A stretch of 64,000 nucleotides of DNA from Hibiscus mutabilis (Eukaryota > Streptophyta > Magnoliopsida > Malvales > Malvaceae): NCBI GenBank assembly GCA_019671005.1, contig CM033728.1, forward strand, positions 23,883,099 to 23,947,098. Direction: 5' to 3'. Positions 33,787-45,359 of this stretch are shown here, piece after piece; within the stretch, counting starts at the first letter, position 1, and every line of letters begins with the position of its first letter. The notes beneath the pieces are model-generated. The model ran no database searches. It saw only the letters and a list, made by a program, of their open reading frames with translations, and had not been told where the DNA came from. The position numbers were made by a program, and so were the translations under genes.

Positions 33787-34612
33787 TAAGCATAGATCAC
33801 TTTACTGTAATTTAATTTACTTGAATCTAGCCTTTAAATCTTCAAAATTAGCTTGAAAATGAAAATTTCCTCTTTCTCTTCTTTCTTTCTTCTCCACGGA
33901 ATAGATAAAATAAAATGGGCAAAATTTTGATTAATCTAGAACTTAATATTATCCTAATTAACTTAATTTTTGCCACTTGTCTATTTAAAATGAATATTAA
34001 ATTCATTTTAATCCAAAGTACTAATTTGCCCTTCAACTAATTTCATTTTTACAGTTCTTCTTAAAAAATGCCACTCCATTAAATTTGACCCAAATTTGGT
34101 TCCTTCATAACCGGCCATTCCTAAAGAAATCATAAAAATTTATTTTATGATTTTTTATTCGATCCAATTACACGATAATCACTTAATACGATTTTCCATT
34201 GATCGAGCTGTCGAATCTAATCCAAAAATATTATATCTCTAAATTCCATAAATAAATAATATTGTCATAATAGATCTCCCATATTTATGGAGTCAAACTC
34301 CGAAACTTTGACTCGATCTAATATACCGATAATTACCCAAAATCTCTATTGGATAATTTTTTTCTTAAAATTCCTTTAACAAATATTCATACGAATTATT
34401 CCAAAATTTCCGTAGTTACTTATCGATCAAAACATAGACATGGGACCTTCCTAGAGATCACCTATCCTAGTTTTACTCTGGTCTGAGCTCGCTTAAAAAT
34501 TTTATTCGATCCAAATTTGATACTTTCTACTGCATCCTAATTCCCAAATCTGATCAAAATTCTTATTTTAATCAGATTTACCCTTATACTGAATAAAAAT
34601 CACTTACTTGAT
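33787..34612 (-). repeat. Element B 5' LTR, second part
   Basis: Starts TAAGCATAGATC, collinear with 429-1240 of the left copy, and ends CACTTACTTGAT at element C. Contains the second copy of B's 5S-like segment. Confidence 0.8.
34442..34496 (-). other. 5S rRNA-like segment in B LTR (right copy)
   Basis: Minus strand: TTAAGCGAGCTCAG, ACCAGAGTAAAA, CTAGGATAGGTGA, AGGAAGGTCCC. Same place as 1068-1123, with a few extra substitutions, including one in box C (GGATAGG for GGATGGG). Confidence 0.72.
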
Positions 34613-37103
34613 TAGACTTATTTTAACATGTGTTTTATCATTTAAATAAAAAGGATTTCAGTTAAAAGTTGGTTATTAGTTTTGGAAAAGAAATCATGTC
34701 ATTTTTTCTCTCAACCTTTCTCTTCATTCCCTCCACAGCCAAACACTCAAGTTTTCATCAAATTTCAGAGGTGAGATGGTTTTAACTTGGTTTTATGATT
34801 TCTAATTGATTGATAAAGGTTGTTTATACAAAATCTTACATTAATCTTGTGTTTTCTTAGCTTTTATCACATCAATTGAGAGAGAAACTTCACAATAGGG
34901 GTAAGGTTCGAGATCTCCTCTATTGTATGGTTCTTTATTGATATTCCCAAGTATTTGATCCTTGATTTGTGGCTTACAATCTGATTTACATGTTTTTCTA
35001 TTGATTTAATGGATTATTTGGGTAAAATTGATGAATTATTGAGAGATTCATATTGAATATTATTTCCAGTAATATGAATTGATTTTGATCACATTTTGGA
35101 TGTTTAATGATGCTATTAAGTCGATTTTGTCAAAGGAATCCCGAAACTCTTGAATCTCTAATTGATTAAGTTGTTAGAATGGTGTTCTTGAGGTGTTGCG
35201 GTGGCTTTATGATTGCTGGAGGTTTTAGGTTGCTTTGATCTTATTTTTAGATGTTGATTGATGATAGAAATGATGTTAGATTTATAGGTTGTGGCTGGGT
35301 TGTGTTTGGAAGAGTTTAAGTGATATTTTTGGTTGTTGTGGTTGGGTAATTGCGAGGTGATAATAGGAATCCGTGGAGGATTGATGTTGCAGTGTTTTGA
35401 ATGCATTGAGATGCATTAATCCTCTGTGGTATTGTGGTTAAAACAAGGGAGGTTGATCCGGAAGTGATCGGTGAAGCTTTGGAGGCTTCGGAGACTTGTT
35501 TTCGTGTTGGCGAACCAAGGTTTCGTGTATCGGTGAGTGTGAATGTGGATTCCATCTTTGGAATGTTTTAAAGGTGGTTTATGGGAGTTTAAACTTATCT
35601 TGATACGCTGGTTTAAACTCGGAAGTAAGTAAAATGGATTTTCTCTCTCGGTTATGTTTTTTATGAAATGGTTTTTGCACTTGTTTTGATTTACAGTGTA
35701 CCTACTGTTAAAGCATGATTAAAAGAATTTGAGATACTGTTTTTAAGCATGAAATGCTGAAGGATGCACATGGTAAGTGATCCTTGTAAGTATGGTTATA
35801 CTTGTGGTTTAATGCATGATTGTTGCTTTGGAAAAGTGTTTTGGTTAATGCTTGTTTAAAACAGTGAGGTAAATGTTAAATGGTTAATTATATTAGCAAG
35901 TGTTATGGTTTAAAAATTGTTATCAGATATAGTTGGCCGGCCATAGGATTGAGTGCACTATAATAAGTTGCCTTGGATGTTGAGGGGTTTAGATCTGTGT
36001 ACCGAAAACTTCATCCAAGTTCCCTAATGGTAGAGGGGTTAAACAGTACCAAAAACTCCCGTTAATGGATTAAGCGTCTAACCAATGAAAGGGGTTGGTG
36101 TCCCTAAGGGTTCTGTAAGTACCCGATTGGTAATGTATTTCGATTGTTATTGTATCACTATTACGGTTGAGATGGCTTGAGGTGTTGGTTGAACACTTAT
36201 CGAATCCTTGTATCCGATGAACTCTTTTTGTTATTGGACTTGTTTAATGATCACTTGTAAGCCAATATAATTGTTAATGTATCATTGGAAGGTTTACGTT
36301 GTATAATGTGATTTATACATGTTTACTCTTTAAGCTTTGCATGTGGTAGTTATGCATGGGAAGACTTAAATTGAGGTTGAGCAATGGGATTTGCTGTTGT
36401 AAAATGATACATGTTGCATATGGTTTAATATGATGGTTTTAAAAGGGTAAAGTGCATGGTTAACAAGGCATGATGTAGTTTAAAATGTGGTTTGAACATG
36501 ATTGAAATGGGATTTCAATGTGATGTTGTAAAATGGTTTAAAATGCATTGATGGTGCTTTTGGTTTTTGAGCGCTCCTCACTAAGCCTAGTGTGCTTACG
36601 CTCTCTTTGTCCACCAATGCAGATTATTAAAGGCTTGGAAGACAACGGGAAGCAAGGGATCTAGCAAGACTTTGTATTCAAAGTATGTTTTTGGGTTAGA
36701 CTATAGATAATAAGGGCAATGAGGGTTTTCTTATTCATTTTGGGATACGTTTTGTTAAACTCACTGGTTGAACAAGTTTGGTTTGCAGTCCATGGCTTGT
36801 AAGTGACAATTGTGGATTATTTATAGTGATGGTTTGGAATTTCATATGCTACTTGAATGGTTTTATAGGGTGCATATAGATCTTCTTTGATGCAAAATGC
36901 CATGTTATGATGTTAAGATTGTGAAGTTTGAATGCTTGTGGTATGTTGGTGTTGGGTTGAGAGCATGTTGGAATGATATGAGAGTGTTAATTGGATGAGA
37001 AACCGGGAAAAAGTGGCATTGTAGGTCCAGGCGTACCGATACACAAGGGACGGTATCGGTACGACTGGGCTTTTCTAGGCTTGAGGGATTAGTACATGCT
37101 AAG
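34613..37103 (+). repeat. C LTR1, first part (5' truncated)
   Basis: Starts inside the LTR at TAGACTTATTTTAACATGTG, equivalent to 45687 in LTR2; the first 327 bp are missing. It diverges visibly from LTR2 and LTR3, which are close to each other in this part. Interrupted by solo LTR S2 after CTAAG. No coding region. Confidence 0.88.
37099..37103. repeat. Left TSD of solo LTR S2 (CTAAG)
   Basis: CTAAG directly before TGTAATACCTC; repeated at 40308-40312. The empty site GGCTAAGGGTGTTTTGATAC is present in LTR3 near 55520. Confidence 0.93.
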
Positions 37104-37386
37104 TGTAATACCTCAAAATTTTGGTTAGTGACCAAAATGAATAAAATGAAAGTTTGGTGACCAAGATGTAAAATTCAAAAAGTTTGGTACCAAAGTGTAA
37201 AATTCAAAAAGTTCAAGGACTAAATTGTAATTTTAAAAAGTTATGTATTTGGTCCCGTAAATGAATAGTTCACCCCAAGAGTGATATTTTTGTGTTACCC
37301 AGATTTTTGATACGGAGTTTGTATTAAGAGCTATAAAGTGTTAAAGTTCGAGAAAATTTCTGGATATTTGGATCAAAATAAAAAAT

Positions 37387-37441
37387 GTTAAGCGTGCTCA
37401 GATCAGAGTAGCACAAGGATGGGTGACATACTGGAAAGGTT
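37387..37441 (+). other. 5S rRNA-like segment in S2
   Basis: GTTAAGCGTGCTCAGATC, AGAGTAGCACAAGGATGGGT, GACATACTGGAAAGGTTCC. Against plant 5S rRNA, box A (AAGCGTGCT), AGAGTAG and GGATGGGTGAC are exact. It begins about 285 bp after the LTR start, as in S1. Confidence 0.85.
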
Positions 37442-39377
37442 CCATGTCAGTATTTTTGGCTGATAAAAAGGATTCAGTGTGAGTTAATAATATTCATAAT
37501 GGAATATTGTTATAAGGTTTCTAAGAGAAATTGTATCCGATAAAATATTTTGGTAACTATCGGTACATCAGATCGAATTAGGATTTTAAAGACAATTCCA
37601 AAGGTTATAAAAAATTCATAAAATATTATTTTGTGAATATTTTAATATATCTAGTTGGAATTTAACTAGATTTAGTTGAATTATTACAAGATGGCAAATT
37701 AGATGAAATTGTGAATAGTTGAGGACAAATTGGTTATTTGGCAAGGATGGCAATTTTGAAATATTTTGAAATGTTGAGGGCATTTTTAGAAGATGAAAAA
37801 CACGTGGATTTAATCTTGGCCCTTGGTTTATGATAAAATTAAATTTAGCCATTGGATTTGAAGGCTAAATTAGTAATTTCACTAATTAAATGAATTTAAA
37901 ATTCATTTAATTATCACATGTGGATTAAAAAGTAAAAAGATGAACAAAATTAGTTAATCTTTCTTGGAGAATTTCGAAAGGCAAGGGAACATAAGGGGAG
38001 AAATTTTCTTTGGCAAATTGAAGGCTCCAAAGTTATAATCAAGGTATGTTGTTTTAGAAGAAAACGATCTATGCTTCATGCTCTTTCTTTTGATAGTAAT
38101 TTTCCATGGTGATATGAAGAATAGTTCATGTTCTTGAAGAGAGAGAAATTGGAATTTCATGAACTATGTTGGAATTAAGGTTTGATTTAAGTAACTTAAG
38201 TGTTGTAAACATGAAAACAAGCATGAATTTAGTTTAATTCTATGTTCAAGGTTATAAACCCTAACCCTAGAATTTGGGGATTTGGTTAGGGAATTGAATA
38301 AAGGATGGAAATGAATGAATTGTGAAATTAGAAGCCCTAAATTGACGTTAGAATTAAAACTTTCCCTTAGGAAGAATAAAGGACCAATTCGGTTAGAATT
38401 GGAAATAATGGGGAAATTATTGTGAAAATTATTCTAGCATTAGAAATGATGAGATTTTGATCAAATTAGCTTGATTTGATCATTTAGGACTATAATGGAA
38501 GTATTGGAAAGTAAGGGACCATTTCGGTCAAAGAAGAGAAATTAGAAGAAATTATGGAAAAATTTCCGTAAGATTGGATATGATGAAATTATGATTTTAC
38601 AAGCTTTAATATATCATTTGGACTATTTCAGAAGTTTATAAAAACATAAGGACCAATTCAGAAATCTTGCAAAGATTGGGGGACCAATTCGATATTTTGG
38701 AGAAAATTAAGGACTAAAGTGAAAAATTGTTTTCATTGAAGCTTTATGCTTAAATTGTTATTAGAATGATGTTTTGATCATTCATTGATTAAAAGTTGAA
38801 GAAAAATCAAGGTATTAAAGGTATAATGACTTATGTCATGGAACTAAGATTGAACAATTATAGGAATAATTGTAGGAAAATTATTCCTATTGTATTTGTG
38901 TTAGTATGATACTAACATATAATTTGAAATGTATTTGTGGCATGTTAATACACATGTAGATCGTGATCAAAACTGAGATCGAGCTAACAATCGAGGAAAG
39001 AACATAGATCAAAGCTGAAGCTTAGTGAGGCTAAGTACATATTGGCAACTTATAAAGTGTCAAGGTGAGTGCATTACATGCATGGAAAATATTATGTTTG
39101 ATCTAAAAGACTTTTGATAAGTTTATTATAATTATATGTTTGATGATTATAGTTGTCTTGATATTTGACATAGTAGAAATTGTCAAAGGTAGAAGGGTTA
39201 CATGCATTGATCACATGTAATTTGATTATAATATGCTTATGTGATATTTAGGGTATGAACTACCCAAGTATTCGATTATAATTGCCATAGATAATTAATT
39301 ACAAAAATTGAAAAGTATGCCCAAGTAAGTTATTGAGGTATAGAGTATAGTTGGCATGCCATAGAGTCTAGCGGTTT

Positions 39378-39475
39378 AGCACTTTGGTGCAGTATATTAG
39401 CACTTAGGTGCGGTTATTTAGCACATCGGTGCGGTTAGTTAGCACTTAAGTGCAGTTCTTTAGTACTTCAGTACA
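39378..39475 (+). repeat. Covarying hairpin cluster in S2
   Basis: GCACTTTGGTGC, GCACTTAGGTGC, GCACATCGGTGC, GCACTTAAGTGC and GTACTTCAGTAC at about 20-bp spacing. In the last unit both arms changed together (GCAC/GTGC to GTAC/GTAC). Confidence 0.85.
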
Positions 39476-40307
39476 GTTTTTGACTCGTGTACTCAAGTCC
39501 TCAAGTTATTTTGGGCTATAATTTACTGTATAATAAATGGTATATTGATTAGAGAGTAGATAAACTCTCAAGAAATGGCAAGGAAGTTAACAGGAATGTA
39601 AATCCAGATTATATTATGTTAATATGTGATTAACATAAGGGAGATAAATGATTAGTGATCAAACTGTATGATTATTGTATTATTGTTATAAATTTAAGCA
39701 TATTGATTTATATTGTATATATATATAGTGCCTCACTAAATATATACTTAGCGTGTGATGGTTTTTCACGCATAGGCAGGAAACTCGGTTCGGAGTAAGG
39801 AGTAAGGCATCACTATCAAAAGGAATATATATACAGTATCGGTAATTACATCCTTGATGTATTTTCATATTTTCTAGTTGGCATGTATAAATGAATAGTA
39901 GCTCTTTTAAACTAGTATAGACATGGATTGTAATATTAATATCTAGATAAGTGGTTAGTATATGATATTGAGTTTTGTTTAAATGGATGCTAGTTTAAAG
40001 AAATTGCTAGTAATGAAAATCGGGTAAGATTATAATAATGAAATTTTAGAGTAATCAAAACGATTTTTATTTTAAGTAGTTTTTAAGCAATTTTGTTAAT
40101 TATATAGTGTAGTTGTAAACTGCCACGTTGCTGCCTAAAAACGAGTTTAAATTGATGGTTTTAAAAATTTGTAATTTAGTTTACACAATAAAAGGGAAAA
40201 TTGCAAAATCATCATTTTTACTTGTAGAAATAGCATAAAATGCGGTCTAAACATCATGTGACACTCTATACTAGTATTGGTTAATAAATACTGGTAAGGG
40301 TGTTACA

Positions 40308-40312
40308 CTAAG
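40308..40312. repeat. Right TSD of solo LTR S2 (CTAAG)
   Basis: CTAAG after GGGTGTTACA; equals 37099-37103. Confidence 0.93.
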
Positions 40313-40963
40313 AGTGTTTCGATATGCCTAGGCCATTTTGGCCTCAGCGTATCAGTAAGGTAAGGGGTGTTCCGGTATGGGTCCTAGCTTATGGAATTTG
40401 CTTTTTCAACCCAAACCCGTGTACCAAAACACATGGTACCGTATCGTACGGTCTACAAGGATTTTCAAAAGTTCGGTATTTTAGTTGGGCATATCAGTAC
40501 GACACAGAGGTGTATCGAAATGGAGCATTTCAATTTGTATCGGTACGGGTGTACCCGTACCGGTATAGATTACCGTTAAAGCTGTTAAGTCATCTTGAAG
40601 CAGTTCTGATTTCTTGCATTTCAGTCCCTGAATCTTGTTTGTGCAATTAAATGTGTTTGAGTGATCAGATTGAGCTAAACTTTGAGTTGTATGTTCAAAA
40701 CCTAAATAATTAAGGTTTGTCCTATAATATTTTGTAATTTCAATTTGGTCCCTAAATTGCAATTAAGTGCAATTAGATGTCAAATCGATGCACGATTGAG
40801 TTGAGGTTACACCTGATGTCAGCATGGGCATGTAAGATTAATTGGCATATAGACAAGAAAAAAATGGTTGTTTTCTGGGGTAAACCTACCCGGTTTACTT
40901 TGAATTTCCTCGTGTGACCCGTTTAATTCAGTTGGGTGTCTAAGCCGAGTCAAGTGGGTTACA
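40313..40963 (+). repeat. C LTR1, second part
   Basis: Resumes AGTGTTTCGATATGCC and ends GTGGGTTACA. Contains the GTATCGGTAC-type palindromes (about 40318-40565). Confidence 0.9.
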
Positions 40964-40968
40964 TTTGG

Positions 40969-40980
40969 TGGTATCAAAGA
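40969..40980 (+). other. Primer-binding site of C, first unit
   Basis: TGGTATCAAAGA, 5 nt after the LTR end; complementary to the tRNA-Met 3' end. The same site is at 48497-48508 in the second unit. Confidence 0.8.
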
Positions 40981-43900
40981 CAGGTTTGTGATAATTGGGA
41001 GTGGGTATGGTTTTTGTAATGTTGTTGTGAGTTATACTCCGTTGTTTGCTATGCATAGTGATTGTAATATGCACGTTGGTTGCTTTATGCCATGTTGGGG
41101 GAAATATGGAAACCATTGACTTATTATCATAGTCTGAAATGCTTTGATTTTGAAATAGAAGTCTTAGATCCTTGCTTGAAGCTGGCTTGACTGTTCTTGT
41201 TTTAAAATGATTATCATGCCTTACATAATGTGGTATGTTTCGACCGAGAGGAGAAATGATAATAGCGTGATGTTATTGCCTTAGGGCAGTGGGTTGAAGA
41301 GAGTGTTGTGTCTCCTAGGGGTTAGTTATCCCAAAGTATGTACCACCTGTGCCGGTTGGGCCAATGTTAAGTGTTATGATTCCTAGGTATAGGCGATCTT
41401 TGGAGCTTTTAAACTGTTGTTGCTGGAGTGCATGTGGTTGCATCGGCTATTTGGCAAACGAGGTTGACGTTGAAATATCTCTGTGGTTTGGGAGGAGTTG
41501 AGTACCGTGATTATAACCCGAGGCATTTGAGGCTTGTATGACCAATTTTATGTAGGTTATAGCTTGAATGGGGTGTTTTGGTACTCGTAGGTTGGGATGT
41601 GTTGAATCCCTATTGCATGATGATGTTTTAGTTGGTGGACAACTATATCTGTTAGCGTGGGGACCCAATGTTGTGAATTGGGAGTCTTTCCATCTTGTCT
41701 TTTGGAAGAAGTATCTAGGGTTTAGATACTTGGATTGAAAGGAGTGAGAGATCATGGCTTGGGTATAGGGTCATGTGTATGTGGCTGAGTTTAGAGTCTG
41801 ATTTGTTCGATAGAGTCGTATGCTCAAACCGCATCGGTAAAAGGTATTCTTTGTGATCGATTCTGTTATGAATTGGTACATGATGTTAGGGTGTACATGT
41901 TGGTTTCTAACTACACCATTTTTGATATGTTGGTACATGGGAGAGGTACATTGAGCGAGAACACAGGTTTATTGGTTTCGTGTGGGAGATTACGGCGCCG
42001 ACATAAGAATTACAAAATCTAGTTCGGGCGGTGTTCGGTTTGAAAAGAAGTGTGATAAAAGATATCGCTCTGTGTTGAGGTGAGGTAATGATAGTCTTTG
42101 GGTGAGGACCGAGGGGTCAGTGTACCCGATGTAAACAATATTTAATACTTGTTGAGTTTGTAGATTGAGTGATCTCATGAGGCGGGATTAACCGCATTTG
42201 AGATGTGTAGTATGAACTCTTGTGCTTGTTGGCATTAATGTTATGAGAGTTGTGGTTGAACGATCATCCCGTAAGTGTTAAAAGTAAAAATGTAAGTGGT
42301 TGGTCCTTGAAAAAGGCGATTGTTACATGAAGGATGTTTGTAAGTGTTCTTTAATAATTTAAGGTCCCGAGGTTGTGGTTGTTTTATTGGAGTTGTCGCT
42401 CCACGATTTTTAATGTAATCCCTGGTTTGGATTTGTGGTTTGGACGAGTTGTGGTTGGTTTTTGAATCCTAGCAAGTTTTCTTGGAGCTTGCTGATGTTT
42501 ATGGGTGGTAATCCTGGCGGGAATGTTAAATTCTTGTTTAATGTTGTTTTGGTGTTGAAAGCGAGTTGTTTGATAGATTTTTGGTGGCAAGGTATTCCTA
42601 GCTTATATTATGACTCGAGCCAAAGGAAGTGCGTGTGTAGGATATGCATACGGTATGTAGGCTTCTAGGTGTTTTGAGGGAATAGTCGGGTTTGCCATTG
42701 GATTGAATGGTTGAGTTTGGCATTGAATTGTGTGAAAACACAGTTCGGTTTCTATCGCTCTATGTGCGAGGCTTGATAGAGGTGAAGGGATTTAAGACAA
42801 AACTTTAAGAGTTGCTTGAGTAAGGCTTTATTAGGCTTAATGTTTCACCGAGGGTTACGCCGATGTGGTTGTGGAAAGAAGGATGGCACGTTTTGGGAGT
42901 GCAATGGGTTTTGGTGGTTGAATAAGTTGGTGATCCGCTGATCGGTTTAGGGATGCTTTAGTGTTTTGTAAGGTTGGTTTGAGTTTGGTTTTACTAATTG
43001 AAAGTAAAGGATATGTTTGTGTTTGGGGTTGTTTTCTGCCAGGAGTACGGAAGTGTGAGTCTTCGGTTATGTTGTTGGTTTGATCGATGGATAGGTTGTG
43101 TTCGTGGGTATGCTGAACCAGGTAGCCTAGGTGTTGTGAGTCAGTTGGTTATGTTTGTTGATGGTCTTTTCATACGTGAAAGCATCGAGAAGGGTTTAGA
43201 TCGATAAGTGTGGATGGTCTAGTGGTTTCTTGGGGAGAAGTGAATGTTGCTCCTCTGTTGGGAAGTGTGAGTTTTGAGCATGTTGTAAAGAGATTAGTTC
43301 TGTGAAAGTTATTAGTAAGTGTGTGATGAGAAAACATGCACAGTGCATAAACACTTATATGTATATGTAAATATGTAAGTGTATGCATACATTTGAGCAT
43401 GACATTAGAGGTTTTGCATACATACACATAGACATCTATGAGGGCATATAAGTAATCATACATACATATGTTCACACTTATGGATGATTGATTGACCGGG
43501 AATCAATGGGGTAGTGGTGTAAGTAGTTTTGGTAATATGGTTTGTGGAGGTCGGCTTGTGCTAGTTTGTGAACAACTAGGGTTGGAAATGACAATTTGTG
43601 GGTTTGTTAGATCCAGTTGTTTATCAACAAGGTTTGCTGAGATTGTATATTGTAATGGAAGTTGCAGTTTATGCATCTGGATAGTCAAGGATGCAAGAGC
43701 GCATCTACTTTACGCATGATGCGAAGCTTATCGTGGTTGTGTTGGTTGGAGGTTGGAGCACCGGTTCTATGATGAGGAGTGTGTTGTGTACACGGTTCAT
43801 GCGTGGTTAAAAGAAAATGAATGAATGATGGGTTGGGTTCTTGACAGTTTGGATGGTTGGAGTTGTTTAAGAGTTATAGTTGATGATTGATTATCGTTTG

Positions 43901-45343
43901 AGCTCAGGATGTAGCCGATGCCTCACATGTGTGAGTTGTGGTAGAGTTGAGGATGTTGTTTATGTGGTTGAGTATAATGTGTGATGGAGGCATGATGACC
44001 GAATTGTAAGTGAGGTTATCCGGATCGTAGTTGGATAGGTAAAGGAAACCTTACGATGTTGTGTTGTTACCGCATGTTCTAGTTATCAGTGAAGGAAACC
44101 TAATGGATATCGCATTAATAATGATAGGGTGTTGTGTTTTAAAGATCGTAGAGTCGCGTCTCTTGATGCTGAGTCGAGGTGTATTATTTTGATGGAGGCG
44201 CATGCAATTGTTGTTGGGTTGGTTTAAAAGAAAATGTGGCTGATTGTGTTGATCATTTGCATGATATGACAACAAGTGAAAGTTTGGGCACCGATTACTT
44301 TTTGAATTGTTATAAATGTTGTGGATGTCAGAATGGAGGTGGGAAAGAATCACCATGGACCTTGTGTCTAGGTTGTCTTTGACACCGACCAAAAATGATT
44401 ATATTTGGGTGGTTGTGGATCAAGTTGCGGGCTATGCTCACCTTTGTGGCTATGCTTGCGTTATGTGCTTTGTATAAGTTGGCAGGTTTGTATATTTCCA
44501 GGTTGGTATGTTTATACAATATGCCTGAGTCCATGGTGTGGACGAAAATCTATAGTTTATAGCGAGGTTTTGGGGATGTTATTTTGAGCATTGAGTGTGT
44601 GGTTGAGTTTCAGTGCCTTGTATCATTTTCGGATAGATGGTGGATCCGAGTGTGAAATTTAGGTAGAGTTTGCTTTAATAGCAGTTGTCAGATGAGTGTG
44701 CGGATGGCATTGTACGAGGTGTTGTGTGGTGGAAGGTGTTGTACGCTGTGAGTTGGGTCGAAATGGGGGAAGATACATTCCCATGTTTGATATGTTGAAA
44801 GGCACTAGTTAAAAGGTGAAGTTGATGTGTGAGTGCTTGAGAGCAGCTTGTATGGTCAGAAATTCTACACAGGTTTGAAGTGTAGTAATATAGTGTGTGT
44901 TGTTGATGATCGGGTGATCATGTAGTTGTCGCCTTGGAAGAAGGTGATGTGTTTTGGGCAGGAAGAAAAGCTGAGCCCAAGTTTTTGTGGACCATACGAT
45001 AGTGTTGAACGTGTGGGTCTTGTTGCTTTTTGTTTGAGGTTACCTCCTGTGTTGGAGGGGTCCATGATTATGTCTCATGTGACGAGGTTGCACAGGTAAC
45101 GGTTGGATTCCTCGCGTGTTGTGCTGATGGAAGACATTGTGTTGGGATCAAATTATTTTTGTAATAAGGTCTGGTGGGGATCTTTAATGCCAGCAATAGG
45201 GTTCTGCATGGAAAGATGATTGAGCTTGTTTAGGTGTTGTGAAAACACCGTAGTGTTAGGAAGCCATGTGTGTGAAGGTAAGTCGGAGATGTTAGAACAA
45301 ATTCATCTTGTTTTCTCTGGGTAAATTTCGGGAATGAAATTTC

Positions 45344-45359
45344 TTAAGTGGGAGAGAGT
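45344..45359 (+). other. Polypurine tract of C, first unit
   Basis: AAGTGGGAGAGAGT directly before TGTAATGCCCC; the same at 52875-52888. Preceded by GGGAATGAAATTTCTT, the usual gypsy 3' end. Confidence 0.75.

Larger units (their letters stand above)
37104..40307 (+). mobile_element. Solo LTR S2 (gypsy, 3204 bp)
   Basis: TGTAATACCTC to GGGTGTTACA with matching 5-bp TSDs and no internal region. Collinear with S1 along most of its length, including the end AAAAGGGAAAA..ATCATGTGACACTCTATACT. Carries a 5S-like segment at 37387-37441, a telobox-like ACCCTAACCCTA at about 38260, and a hairpin cluster at 39378-39475. No coding region. Confidence 0.93.
40964..45359 (+). pseudogene. Gag-pol remnant of C, internal copy 1
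   Basis: Heavily mutated polyprotein gene with no long open frame. RT can be traced at about 42998-43330: KVKDMFVFGVVFCQEYG corresponds to the KVKDxDVPKTAFRTRYG block, VMFVDGLFI to VVFIDDILV (second catalytic Asp now Gly), then KCEF. An RNase H-like piece lies near 43730-43860. Integrase is clear at 44340-44460: WERITMDLVSRLSLTPTKND then YIWVVVDQVAGYAHL. Further traces near 44470-44720 are LAGLYISRLVCLYNMPESMV and MALYEVLCGGRC. Gag should lie in 41.1-42.6 kb, but I cannot read it. Open frames on the minus strand here are chance. The internal strand is poor in C and rich in T and G. Confidence 0.75.

Noticed and set aside
41447..44534. Minus-strand ORFs in C internal copy 1, repeated in copy 2 (such as 41447-41755 and 48975-49283)
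   Set aside because: Conservation between copies comes from the recent duplication. They oppose the pol strand, whose T/G richness depletes stops on the other strand.
40964..45359. Host gene interpretation of the GT-rich region between C LTRs
   Set aside because: Primer-binding site, polypurine tract, and RT and integrase traces show it is a retrotransposon interior.
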